Below the pieces are notes generated by a model. It ran no database searches. It saw only the letters and a list, made by a program, of their open reading frames with translations, and was not told the origin of the DNA. Below, in pieces: positions 21,382-31,951 of a stretch of DNA of 64,000 bases. The stretch is from contig CM030721.1 of NCBI GenBank assembly GCA_018127085.1, forward strand, positions 62,001 through 126,000, written 5' to 3'. This DNA comes from Pneumocystis sp. 'macacae'. Its lineage: Eukaryota > Ascomycota > Pneumocystomycetes > Pneumocystales > Pneumocystaceae. Position numbers and translations under genes: made by a program. How positions within the stretch are numbered: the first letter of the stretch is position 1; each line of letters begins with the position of its first letter.

Positions 21382-22447
21382 ATGGAACAAATGTCTGACA
21401 TTACGGAAATTCAGAAAGTTTTTTCTGCATGTATTGGTGCTTTGGTTACATCCGTTGTTGTTACGCCATTCGATTTGATTAAAACAAGGTTACAAAGTCA
21501 AACAGTTGATGCAAATATAATGAAATCATGCTGCCGAGATGTTCTTTATTCATCTACACATTCCCAAAATATTGGGTCTTTCTCCTGTGCACTACATCCT
21601 GATGTTGTCTTACATCACTTCTGTGTGGACCGTTCCGCTGATGTTTCAAAATACCAATTTAATGGAATGTTAGGAACAATGATTAGAATTTCTCGGAATG
21701 AGGGATTTACTGCGTTATGGAGAGGGTTGTCTCCTACTTTGTGAGATTTACATTTATTGTATGGTAATTCATTTAATATTTTTTAGAGTTATGGCTCTTC
21801 CATCTACTGTTATTTATTTTGTTGGTTATGATCATCTTCGTCAGTATTTTTCTTCGCCTGTGGCTCCATTGTTTTGTGGCGCATTTGCCAGAACCATGTC
21901 TGCAACTGTTATTTCACCTTTGGAGCTTTTTAAAGTTCGTCTTCAATCTGCAGTACATCATCCGTGTTCTACTTCAATATTTTTTACTGTGGTTAGCGGT
22001 ATTCAAGATATGGTAAAAACGCAAGGTCTTAAGAGTTTATGGAAGGGTCTGAGTCCTACTTTATGGAGAGATGTTCCATTTAGTGGATTCTATTGGATGG
22101 GTTATGAAAGAGTTAAAAAATTTTTAAAAAATTATGCAGAGCCTTTTAAAGGTTTAGATCCAGGAACATCTGAATTCTTTAGGAGTTTTATTTCTGGAGG
22201 AATAAGTGGTTCTATTGCTTCATTAATTACTCATCCTTTTGATTCTGCCAAAACACGTCGTCAAATTCGGCACAACAGTCTTGGAACTATTTCTGTTAAA
22301 AAAGAAAGTACTTGGAAAGTTATGAATGATATTTTTAACGAGTCTGGTCTGAGAGGTTTGTTTCGGGGTGCTGTTCCGCGAATGCTTAAAGTGAGCCCTG
22401 CATGTTCAATAATGATTTCTAGCTATGAACTTGGTAGCTTCCATTAA
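21382..22447 (+). CDS. MTM1: Mitochondrial carrier Mtm1 (SLC25A39/40 type, glutathione import)
   Basis: Two exons, 21382-21740 and 21787-22447, give 339 residues. Three mitochondrial-carrier repeats are visible with PxD/ExxK signatures: TPFDLIKTRLQS, SPLELFKVRLQS and HPFDSAKTRRQI. The second repeat begins VMALPSTVIYFVGYDHLR, typical of the Mtm1/SLC25A39-40 branch. Human SLC25A39 imports glutathione into mitochondria; yeast Mtm1 was first linked to manganese/iron handling of Sod2. The matrix loop after the first repeat carries four cysteines (CC, then C and C; about residues 54-79). The protein sits in the inner membrane. Length is normal for the family. Confidence 0.9.
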
Positions 22448-23024
22448 ATTTTCAATGAAATGTATTAATTGGTACTAGGTAAAATGTTTTTCAGTCGTTC
22501 TTTGAATATTTAGTCATTGTGTATATTTTTTCTTGGCTATAATTTTTACTTTGTCAATTAAATCTGTATTTTTTGTCAGTTATTGGTCTTTGTCTTGTAT
22601 ATTTTTTTTCGGAAATTTAATTGACAAAAATATACTAGAATATTAGATTATTTTGCGGCATGTATTATTATATCATAATAATTGGGAGGAATTAGTTGAT
22701 ATTTGAAGATTACTTGATTATACTTGTTTTGGACATTGCTTCTACTAATGTGCTCACAATTAACAGATTTTTATATAGGTATTTTTATTTTATTTTTATT
22801 CTTAAAAAAAGATATAAGAAATATTATTTGGTATTGCTACCTATTTTTAATTTCCACCTTACTAGCATTTTGTTATTGCCTTTATTTTTGCTATTCAAAT
22901 ACACCTTAATTAATATACATCATTTTTGTTAATTACTAATCTAATATTTATTTTGTTTTTTATCTTTTATCTATATTATCTTATTTGCATTATTTTAAAT
23001 ATTCTAAAAAGATGAAAATAGTAT
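22448..23024. other. Intergenic region between MTM1 and tRNA-Ser
   Basis: Very AT-rich. Overlapping open frames at 22696-22932 encode only Phe/Leu/Ile/Tyr-rich peptides typical of AT-rich noncoding DNA, with no family resemblance. The reverse complement of 22996-23024 carries TTTT just 3' of the tRNA-Ser, serving as its terminator. Confidence 0.5.
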
Positions 23025-23119
23025 CGACAACTGCAGGATTCGAACCTGCGTAGGCAAAGCCTATTGGCTAACTAAATCGAGATAGCAGGCCAACCGAGTA
23101 ACCACTGTCGCAAGTTGTC
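23025..23119 (-). tRNA. tRNA-Ser (anticodon GCU) with a 13-nt intron
   Basis: On the minus strand the acceptor stem is GACAACT/AGTTGTC with discriminator G at 23025. The anticodon stem TTGGC/GCCAA encloses loop CTGCTA plus an inserted TCTCGATTTAGTT and A, so the intron lies after position 37, the usual place. The long variable arm TAGGC-TTT-GCCTA identifies a type II (serine) tRNA, and the T arm is GCAGG/CCTGC with TTCGAAT loop. TTTT follows within 10 nt. Confidence 0.93.
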
Positions 23120-23329
23120 AATCTGCGAAACGTCTCAGGAAAATTATATTTATATGGTTTTTTTATTAATGAGAAGATATATTTATATGTATATTTATGT
23201 AATTTCTACAGATGAAAAAGTGCATTTTTAATATTCATCTACACACAATAATCTAATAAGTCGCTGTTTGGAAGAAATAATGTTTTATTGGTTTTTAAGA
23301 GATGATAGAATATAAACATGTTTATACAA

Positions 23330-23793
23330 TTATTTTTCTTTATATACATGCGGAGGTTGGTGGTTGTTAGATGAGGCAGAAGGCTCGTATGGCGGTACAG
23401 GCTGCTCTTGTGGCCAATGGTGATTTTCTGTTCCCGGCGGTATATAGGACGACATTGGCTGCATAGGATATCCGTATGGTTGTGGAGGAGGATATGTGGA
23501 TCCTGGTACAGTCCACCCTGTATATCTAATAGGTCTTGTTCCTTCGGAAACCCTACACCAGTTTGTACAACTTCTAGGACTCAGTTTATCTTCATATAGT
23601 GTTCTCCAATTTACCAGATACATGTAAATATTATAATGCCCATAAGCAACATACTCAGTACTACCCATCGTCCCCACTGATTCCAGCGACTATAACAATC
23701 ATATCTTTCCTGTAACGTTGACTTATAGTCACAATAATGCCGTTTCCAAAGTACTTGTGTAGCATTTAGTGTTAGGTCTATGGATCTAATCAT
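23330..23793 (-). CDS. Small single-pass membrane protein, Pin2-like (low confidence)
   Basis: The start MIRSIDLTLNATQ is followed by a short region with cysteines (RHYCDYKSTLQERYDCY), one membrane segment (WVVLSMLLMGIIIFTCI) and, after a short intron, a cytosolic-type tail beginning CTNWCRVSEG and rich in Pro, Tyr and Gln (STYPPPQPYGYPMQPM, PPGTENHH). The donor is GTAAAT; acceptors giving a 35- or 44-nt intron both keep the frame. Architecture (short N-terminus, one membrane span with Cys right after it, Pro/Tyr-rich tail) resembles fungal Pin2-type proteins of the Golgi/plasma membrane, but I have no diagnostic motif. It lies divergently to the similar-looking gene at 24947. Confidence 0.5.
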
Positions 23794-24946
23794 AATGATT
23801 TTTAAAAAAAAATGCAAAAAAATAAATTTTTGGAAAAAATAACGATTTTTTCTGAAATAGCTATATTAAGATGACTTAACAATCCAGAATTTTTATTTTA
23901 TTTTTTATTTTATTTTTTAAGTAATGCTGGATATCTGTTTTTGCTACAAACGCGTTAATTTAATAAAATAAATACGTGTATTTGTGGGGAAATTTTTAGG
24001 ATACTATATTTGGAAACAGTTTAGAGCAGAAGAAATCTTTAAATGAGATATATTGAAGGCAAATGGTATAGCTAAATATTAAAAGAATATGGTTTTATTA
24101 AGATAGTTATTGGGTATTTTTTTGATTAAGCGAATTTTGACGATATTTTAGATATATTTTTAATGATAGTTATAATGATAGCTTGAATAAAAATAATATT
24201 TATATTTGAACTGCAATTACATTTTGAGATTTAATGATGTTTTAATGACAGTTTGTGTATTTATATTGTTATTTTTAGCTTCAGGGAAGCTATTTATTAG
24301 TGCGTGTTTCAGGTGACACTATAAAGGTGTCTTATATATGTTTGCAAAAAATGTTAGAAATATAGGAGAGTAAAGTAGCGTATGTAAATTTAGTATATTC
24401 ATTGTGTTTTGTGTTGAATATTTAGACATTGCCTGACAAAAGTTATTTAGTATGGTATCCGCATCTAATTAGATTTTGGATTTAAGTTTGTAGAAAGGTA
24501 CATGTTTTACATATTTTTATTTAGCGAAGTTTTACTCTTAGTCTTATATTTTCTGGATCATAAATTGTTGTAAATTTGGCATTTTATGTTTTTATATTGG
24601 TATTATTTTTGATCATTCTTCTTAAGTTTTTTGGTTTTTGTTGTTTTTATTTCTTAGTCGAGGATTTTTATATTAAAACATGAACTTTTGAAATAATTTT
24701 ATGAAAGATATACTTTGTATATTTTTAATTTTCATGTTAGTATGTGATTAGGGTAAGGTTAGGTTAAGGTATCGGAGGATTTCGGATGTTATGTTCGGTA
24801 TTGTATAGTTAAATTAGAAATTTAATTGAAGAATTGTATAGGAAGTTAAAGAGGAATAGGTTATTGAAAAGTTATTTTTTTACATTTTCTATATATTTGG
24901 TGTGTATTTTGAGGTTAGTTTTAAAGACGGTTTTTGGTGATTCAAG
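23794..24946. other. Long divergent intergenic region with one telomere-like patch
   Basis: 1.15 kb with no supportable gene on either strand. A patch at 24747-24771 reads TTAGGGTAAGG then TTAGGTTAAGG, four TTAGGG-like units about 180 bp upstream of the next start codon. The rest is AT-rich; the length is unusual in this compact window and may hold large promoters or a noncoding RNA. Confidence 0.55.
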
Positions 24947-25886
24947 ATGAGCAATTCTACTAATACAAATATATTTGAAACAGCATATCATGCAAGTGTA
25001 GATATTATAGAACAGATTAAAATTGCATATTCTACGCCAAAAAATTGCGTTAGTAGTTATTGGTGCCTGATTCCGATGATTTTGCTTATTTTGATTGGGA
25101 TTGTTATGTGTAAGTTAAGTGAACAAATGGTAATAAGTTGATATTTGCCTAGTACTATCTATTTATTATTACTTTGTGACTATTGTGCGTACGTGTTGTT
25201 GTTGTTTTTTATGTAAGCCTTCGACTCGGTTTGCGAGAGCAGAACCAACTGTTGTTGTGCAGCCGGCTGTTATTCCATCTTACCCTGTATATTCTTACAA
25301 AGATTATGGACATAGAAATTATGGATATGATGATCATTATTTTAAAAATTATGGTTCTAAGGATTTTTCTGCATGGAGACCGCATAAAGCAGAGATTCGT
25401 CATAGAACAGATGCTTGTTATGATTCTCCTTCAAAGTCTATGCTGAATCCTGTGTTTCCTCAAAAATCTCCATCTGAGAAGAAGTTGCTTGAGTTTGATA
25501 AGCAGACATCTCGGGTATTGCCTGCTGATATTTCTTATGATGAGATGTCATGTCATTTTTCTTCAGATTTGCCTTTGGAATTAAGTAGTATATATGATAA
25601 GGAGAATTCAAGAGATTTTTGGGAGAATTATGAAGTGGAGTCTCCTTCTAAAGATTCCGATAAACAAATTTCTCATAGAAAGCATCTTTCGGAATTTTCT
25701 GTTAATTCTATTTTTGGTTGTTATACAGATCTTAGTCGACAAAGTTCAAACATTAGTGTGAAAAGAATAAAGTCTGGTCAATATATGGATAATACTACAT
25801 CTCGTACTGGTGTTTTAAATGGAGTAGAGAATATATGTTATTCTCCGGATATTTATAATAAAACTAGAGGTTATTCAAAATTTTAA
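24947..25886 (+). CDS. Single-pass membrane protein with Cys cluster, Pin2-like (low confidence)
   Basis: Exons 24947-25109 and 25153-25886 (43-nt intron) give 298 residues. A 45-residue N-terminus with two cysteines (NCVSSYWC) precedes one membrane span (LIPMILLILIGIVMLLSIYY), then a run of cysteines directly behind it (TIVRTCCCCFLC), a likely palmitoylation site. The 230-residue tail is polar, rich in Tyr, Ser and Asp/Lys, with repeated Y-K/G-D motifs (YSKYDYGHRNYGYDD-like). This layout fits the fungal Pin2-type family; the identity is tentative. The start has a good local context and no earlier in-frame Met. Confidence 0.6.
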
Positions 25887-26480
25887 TTGTTATATATTGT
25901 TTTTAAAAATATCGTATGAGATTAATTCGATATTATAATAAATGGCTGTTTATAAGGACAGGGTAGTAAATGTTTGTTTTTATTGTATCTTGATTTTTTA
26001 TGCGGAGTTGATTTGAATGAATTAATATAGGTTATTTCAGGAGGGTACTGACTATATCTCAAATATAATTATATTAGGATATTGTATTTTTTATAAAAGT
26101 GCAATATTTATGGGCTATATGTTTTTAGAATGATATTTATTTTATTTATTTCGATTTCTGCTTTTTTATCTTAAGTATTTCATATAGTAAACTGTTTTTT
26201 TAATTCTGTAAAAGTTTTTATATTCTGTATTTTATAATGTTTAAAATAATAAAAATATTGAAATCTAAACATATAATTTTATGAAAATCTTATTGTTTAT
26301 TTTGAAAGCAAATATATTTTATAATACTGTTATTTATGTTAAATATACTGAATTATAAAAAATATATTTTTAGATAATTTTGTTAATTAAAAGATTTAAT
26401 AAAATTGAATATTTTTAGAAATATTTTTTAGAATTTTTATAATTATGAAACATATTGTTGTTATTGTATTTTTTTATGTT
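25887..26480. other. Intergenic region
   Basis: AT-rich spacer between convergent genes. No gene, RNA or repeat recognised; short poly-T and poly-A tracts only. Confidence 0.5.
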
Positions 26481-27107
26481 CTATTTTGATTCATGTTTAT
26501 CTGGAATTTGTTTTACAGAGTTAATTATTTGAAAAATTTTTGATCCTTGCTGGTCTTCATGTATATAAAACCATCTCTTTTTATCTTCAATAGACTCTAT
26601 ATTGGCAAAAAGTCTTCCGTTTTTATTTTCTTTTAGTTTTTTTGAGTTTCCTGTCCATATGATTTTTTTTCCTAAAAGATTTAATGTTTCTATTTGAAAC
26701 TTGTCATTTGAATATTGTGCTTTTGTAACATAAGGTGATAAAACAAAGTGTATTAGAGCAGTAGAAAGTGATGTTGTGCTGAGTGCTACAATATAATAAG
26801 TATATTTTTTAAATGTTTAGAGAATACCAATAGTTATCATAATAATTTTGGCTGGAAAATCTATATTTGCCTCAGTAAATAGAATAATTGGTGAAACAAG
26901 ATATGTTAAACAAAGAGATCCTACTGAAAAAATTTTTATGGATTTTAATGAAGAAACAAGATGTCCGGAATATGTTATTGTATATGACTTAGTTGCAGAT
27001 AAATTAGAAGAGATAGGATGGTTTTGATATAAATGACGTTTGTTTGGAGCTTTTTGAAAAACTTTAGTAACAGTGTTTAGTATATAAAGATTAAATATTT
27101 TTAACAT
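26481..27107 (-). CDS. TMEM70/TMEM186-like mitochondrial inner-membrane protein
   Basis: Exons 26828-27107 and 26481-26785 (42-nt intron) give 194 residues. The N-terminus is basic and Ser/Asn-rich, consistent with mitochondrial targeting. The core has YTITYSGHLVSSLKSIKIFS followed by two hydrophobic stretches (VGSLCLTYLVSPIILF and IIMITIGALSTTSLSTALIHFVL), then VTKAQY and a polar tail containing KKRWFYIHE. A G-x-L/K-x-F start, a tight membrane hairpin and a C-terminal beta-rich domain are the layout of TMEM70/TMEM186/TMEM223-type proteins, which assist respiratory-complex assembly. Which member it corresponds to cannot be told from the sequence alone. Confidence 0.6.
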
Positions 27108-27584
27108 TAAAAAATATTTTTTAATATTGAAAATTAATAAATATAAGGCTTAACAAAAAAAGTTTTGATGTAAAAATGAATGGCTAATGCAAAGTCTACA
27201 GATATTCTGAAAGAGAATATTGATTACTGTATTAATATCTTGAATTGCGAAAGTTGGTTTTTTTAATGTAAAATGTTTGCTTCTAAAAAAATATCTAGTT
27301 TTTAAATGAGAAATATACTTTAAATTTGTATACCATATTTACATAGTGAAGTTTGAATGATATAATTTGTTTTTTTAATTCGTTTATGCTTTTTTTTGAA
27401 ATATTTTTTAAAGATTTTTATAAAGTAATCTGTAAAAGATTAAATTATCTAAAATATTTTTATGTTATTAAGAACGATATTTCTTAATGTACAAAAAGTT
27501 TTTTTTTTTTATTGAAAATATTTTTTATTTTTTTTTGAATTTGTGAATGTATGGAGATTTGTAAATTATTAACAAATAGTAATT
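27108..27584. other. Divergent intergenic region
   Basis: Promoter-bearing spacer between the leftward mitochondrial protein gene and rightward CENP-K gene. Very AT-rich with a 10-nt T run near 27,500; nothing else seen. Confidence 0.5.
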
Positions 27585-28803
27585 ATGTATGAAGGATTTC
27601 AAAGATTTGCAAAAAAATGTAGGAAATATGCTTTAATTTCTATGGATTATGATGGGCCAGAACTGTCTTTTATGGATGATTCTTATGAATCTAAGTTGGA
27701 TGGAATTATTAATGATTTAAATCTGAAAATTCTTTGGCAAACAGATTTTCTTCAGAAGGTAATCTTTTTTGAAAAAAGGTGTAAAATAATGAAATAAGAT
27801 TAAAGATTCTAATGGAATTAAGTTTGAAGCATTCACAGACATAAAAACGTCTAATATTAATCAGGTTTGTATGAATAGAAATGTTTTAAATGTTTTTATT
27901 AATCATCTATTATTTAGCATGAAAAAGCCCAGAGAGAAATGCTTTCGCAAATAAAACATCGTATAGATGTGTATGAAGAGTATTCTCGCACTATGGATTT
28001 TACAATTGATGATACTCTTCTTACTAATTTACTTGCGCGACGTAAAATCCAAAAAAATACGATAGAAGCGGAATTGGCGTTGGAAATGTTGAAAAAGAAA
28101 CTCAAGAATACGTTTTTCTTGATTGAAAGGTGCAATTTTGTATTTTTTTTTCTTTAATAGTGACATATTTAAGAGAAAAAAAAATATTAGAAGACAGTAG
28201 AATAATTGGATCTTTGTTAGATAAAAAATTAAAGGTTTTAGAAAAAAAAAATCAGAGGAATTCTCAAGAAATATTAAAGTGGGTTTTTTTCTATAGTATT
28301 TTCTATTTTTTAATGAAGAATAAGCGAGTGTTATATGGGTGTGAAGGAAGTTGAACGATCGGTTAATAAGTTTATGCGTGAACTTGTTAGGTTTATTGAT
28401 GAAGAGTTGGGTGATGTATTGCTTGCAGAACAATCAGGCACATTTATTGGATATGCAGATCTTGCTGGGAAAAAACATATTACACCATTAGCAAAACCGG
28501 GTCAAACAACACTGGATAAGCATATTTTTGCGGAGCAGAAAGATAGAATTTCTCTTTGCAACAGTACAAAAGAGCTGCTTGAAGTATAAATGGAGATTTT
28601 GTTTTTCTAAAATGGTAACATGTTCTTAGAACTTAATGAATCGATCGGTTTTGTCTGGCGAAGACCCATATTTAGTAGTAGAAGATTCAGTGGTAGGAAG
28701 AGTTTTGTTACGTTCAGGATTAGTTATGTTGCATAGCAAAGATGCAACAAAAATGCGATTGGTTGAGTTTCATAAAGAGATTAATGAACCTTCTTTTATT
28801 TGA
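27585..28803 (+). CDS. sim4: Inner-kinetochore protein CENP-K / Sim4-like
   Basis: About six exons joined in phase. The N-terminal half is helical/coiled coil (REMLSQIKHRIDVYEEYSR, LARRKIQKNTIEAELALEML, GSLLDKKLKVLEKKNQRN). The C-terminal part holds KEVERSVNKFMRELVRFI, a variable loop, and the family signature PYLVVEDSVVGRVLLRSGLV then HSKDATKMRLVEFHKEI, which corresponds to the CENP-K motif of a leucine-rich helix followed by HP-x-D-x-x-x-x-RL-x-x-F. CENP-K is a CCAN subunit partnered with CENP-H/I (Fta3/Mis6 in fission yeast) at centromeres. The last exon starts after the 46-nt intron at about 28,589-28,634. It converges with PUP1, 52 bp between stops. Confidence 0.75.
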
Positions 28804-28855
28804 TGCATTTTTTATTTAATGTATTGATAAAAAAAATTTTATTAAAATTTATATA

Positions 28856-29902
28856 TTATTTATCAATTTCCATTTCATCAATAATATCTGAAATAATAAT
28901 ATATTTTTCAACATCTTTTTTAATAACAGCAGTAGTTCCTTTTTTAAATTTATAAGATTGCTCTTTAGGTCCTCGTTCGTTTGGTTTAAGATAGTTACGA
29001 TAAAATTGTGTCTAATAAGTTAATATATAAATTTTGGAAATAAAAAATAACCTTCTCTTTTTCTATAGTAGCTACATCTACATTGCTTCCTGAGCCTAAA
29101 TCGTTAAAAATACCTGCTAAAATAGCATCTTTACAAAGGTCCATTGCTTCTTGTTTGTCCATATCGGCTTTATATCTTGTTTCAAGAACAGACATTGCTG
29201 CAAGACTACCACTCCCCATTGTAACAAATGGGAGCTTATCTGTACTCCCTGAAATCCATAAATATGTATCTAAATTAAAGAAATAATATTCACCATGAGC
29301 GGAAACAGTGAATAGATGGCATCCTGTAGGATCAATGCCAGCAATGATCAAGTAAGCACCTATATAGCCTTGATATTTGAACAAATGCTGTTTTAACATT
29401 GTTAACGCTGTAATAACACGTGGCTGTCTTCCTGTATATAATGCATGGAGTTCAATTTTTGAGGAAATTAAAGAAGTGATAAATTCAATGTCTCCTGCCG
29501 TTCCTGCACCTGCTGCCCATATTTTTTGAGAAATTTTATGTAATTTCTAAGTTAAAATCTGTAAGTGTTGAAATTATAAAAATAAATAGAAAACTTTGCA
29601 ATTTTTATCCATTATCTGAAAAGTAAATATTTGTAAATAAATTATATAAAAAAAAGAAAAAACTCACTATAGGACCCATTGTTGCTCGTGTATCCGCTGC
29701 AATACATACTTACAATATATTAATATTGAAAAATAATTTCTACATAAAATATACCTCCATTCTTGTATAAAACACCAACAATTGTTGTTCCTGTAGAAAT
29801 AGTAGATGGTGGAACAACACCTTCGGATAAAAGGTAATTATTTCGCTGGTAGTTGCTAAAATCAAACCCTTTCTTTGGGATATTAATTTTAGATCCAATC
29901 AT
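28856..29902 (-). CDS. PUP1: 20S proteasome subunit beta 2 (trypsin-like activity)
   Basis: About six exons. A short propeptide ([20 protein letters not shown]...) ends at STG, giving mature Thr1 in [11 protein letters not shown]. Asp17 (AADTRAT) and Lys33 (DKNCKK across a splice) are in place, so the catalytic triad is complete. Later landmarks are [80 protein letters not shown] and the long C-terminal extension ([11 protein letters not shown]...) that wraps the neighbouring beta 3 subunit. This subunit cuts after basic residues. The start chosen aligns with fission yeast Pup1. Confidence 0.95.
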
Positions 29903-31310
29903 TTCATGTGTTTTAGGTAATTATAAAGTACTCACGGAGGTTTGACGCCGTTAGAAAAATCCTAAGTGAATTATGATTAATGATAAAATGTAAAAGCATT
30001 AGATCTTTTGAGTAAAAACGTGTTTAAAAAATGTATTGTTTTTGATTTAATAAAAGATGTTATAGAAAAAAAATTCTAGTATACTATAAAGTATAGTTGA
30101 CTTGAAGATTTAAATAAAGTAAATTTTTGTATTTAAAAACATGATTGTTATATAATATATAAAGTATTTTTGGATTATATTTTTATATTAATTATATTAA
30201 TTATAGTTTATTTTTTATAATTGATAATCTTAAGAAAATAAATAAAATGGTTATTTCTGTTTTTACAGAATATTTTTTATTTTTAGAGATTTTTATATTA
30301 TAGTGTTTTATAATAAATTATTGTTATAAATTATGGTTAGTTATTTTTATGGTTTAAAAGAAATTATTTTTAATATTTTTATATGTTTTTTGAAAAATAT
30401 TTACGATTAAAATCATTAAAATTATTGTTAAATGAAGTTTAGTATAAAAATATTTTCAAATATTTAAGTGTTTTTGAAATAGATTTTTTTGAGTATTTAT
30501 TAAAAGTATGATTTTTTACATTTGAGATTTTGAAATAATGTCATATTTTTAAGTTTCTAAAAAATGTACGATTTTATTTTCTTTATAATTATTTGTAAAA
30601 CAAATAAAAATATATATTTATAAATTATAAAGTTTATTTAAATATCTATTTTTTAAATTTTTTACTTTAATACATTTAATATAAATATTTTATATAAAAT
30701 GAATTAGTATAGAATCAATAATATTATTTTTTCATATAATGATAGATATAATGTTTGTTTTAAAAAAAAATAAAAATATGACATATTTTAATTGTAAATT
30801 ATTTTTTGAAATATTTTATAAATATTGTTTAGAATAAATATAAATTATTTTTTAATAAAAGTAAAAAAAAAAAATATCTTTGATAGTTATTTAAATATCT
30901 AAAAATATATATTAAAGTTCATGTTTTAAGATTTAGAATTTTTTTAAATCTGAATTATAAATGTTTTTAAATTTTATTTTTAAAAGTTAAATAATTTTAA
31001 AAAAATTATAATAAGTTATTTTTTATTTTTATAAATTAATATTTTGACAAATCTAACGTATTTTATTGTTTTAAAGTACTTGTTTAAATAAAAATCTAGA
31101 TTTTTGAAATTTTTGATTATTAAACGAAAATATAATATTTAAAATAAAGATAAATATGTAATAAAATTTATTGATTATTTTTTGTTCATTTTTTTATAAA
31201 AATATTTTTTTAATTTGATCGTTAAATTGTTAATTAAAAATACTGATAAAGGGAAAATATAATTAAAAAAGTGGTTTTATAAATATATACTAATAAAAAA
31301 GAGTTTGAAA
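29903..31310. other. 1.4-kb extremely AT-rich gene-free region
   Basis: Between the divergent PUP1 and VPS71 genes. A sample line (30901) has 7 G+C in 60 nt, about 12%, well below other spacers. There is no sustained open frame, tRNA or tandem repeat; it is a mixture of A and T runs with scattered single G/C. Near 29,930-29,960 a short piece on the minus strand (GATTTTTCTAACGGCGTC) ends at a good GTGAGT donor and could be an untranslated or alternative PUP1 first exon. Confidence 0.6.
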
Positions 31311-31883
31311 ATGCCTTTTGTTTCACCTGTTGAGAACTTTACTTTAAATCATAAAAAACGGCCTGTAGATAGAATTAAATGTATTTTTTGGTCATTTTAA
31401 AATAATCTAATACATAAAGTTATGACGATGGATTCTAACACGCAAATGAGACATATTAATCGCCATCTTGCTGAACTAGAGAGAGATAATTATAATGACG
31501 TGAAAATTGAACTTGCAAAAAATGAAGGTATTATTATATATTTATATATATTTAATGTTTTTTTAAATTAAGAATTTCGTTCCAAAAAAAATAATGCAAG
31601 TGTAAGAAGAATTCTGCTATCAAGAAAAACGTTTGCAATGCATTTGGATGAAGCGGTATGATATAAATGTTTCGTATTATTGTTTATTTAATATAAATAA
31701 AAGGGCACAAATACTGGTTACCATTTAGCAGCTGTTGGACCTTCAAATAAACCACCTATTCGTTTGTGTATTATATGTGGATATTGGGGAAATTATGCAT
31801 GTAACAAGTGTAGTGAACGATATTGTTCCAAATCTTGTGAAGTTATACATTTAGAAACTAGATGCATGAAAACATATGTTTAG
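31311..31883 (+). CDS. VPS71: SWR1 complex subunit Vps71/Swc6 (HIT zinc finger)
   Basis: Four exons encode MPFVSPVENFTLNHKKRPVD, MTMDSNTQMRHINRHLAELE, EFRSKKNNASVRRILLSRKT and a C-terminal exon GTNTGYHLAAVGPSNKPPIR. That exon ends in a HIT-type zinc finger: CIICGYWGNYACNKC followed by SERYCSKSC and HLETRC. Three introns of about 40-50 nt separate them. Vps71/Swc6 (human ZNHIT1) joins Arp6 in the SWR1 complex that loads histone H2A.Z. The protein is about 143 residues, shorter than the budding yeast protein but like other ascomycete members. The stop is 69 bp from the convergent DHR2 stop. Confidence 0.88.
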
Positions 31884-31951
31884 TTATTTAAGAAAATATA
31901 TCATGTTTTGCATTGTTTTTTCGAATTTTAAGTTGGAAGAAGCAAATATAT

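Noticed and set aside
22696..22932. Open frames encoding hydrophobic peptides downstream of MTM1
   Set aside because: Composition (Phe, Leu, Ile, Tyr) is what AT-rich noncoding DNA gives by chance; no start context or family resemblance.
29920..29960. A possible upstream exon of PUP1 ending at a GTGAGT donor
   Set aside because: It resembles a coding piece (GATTTTTCTAACGGCGTC) but cannot be spliced in phase to the PUP1 coding exon, whose own start matches the family. Kept only as a note.
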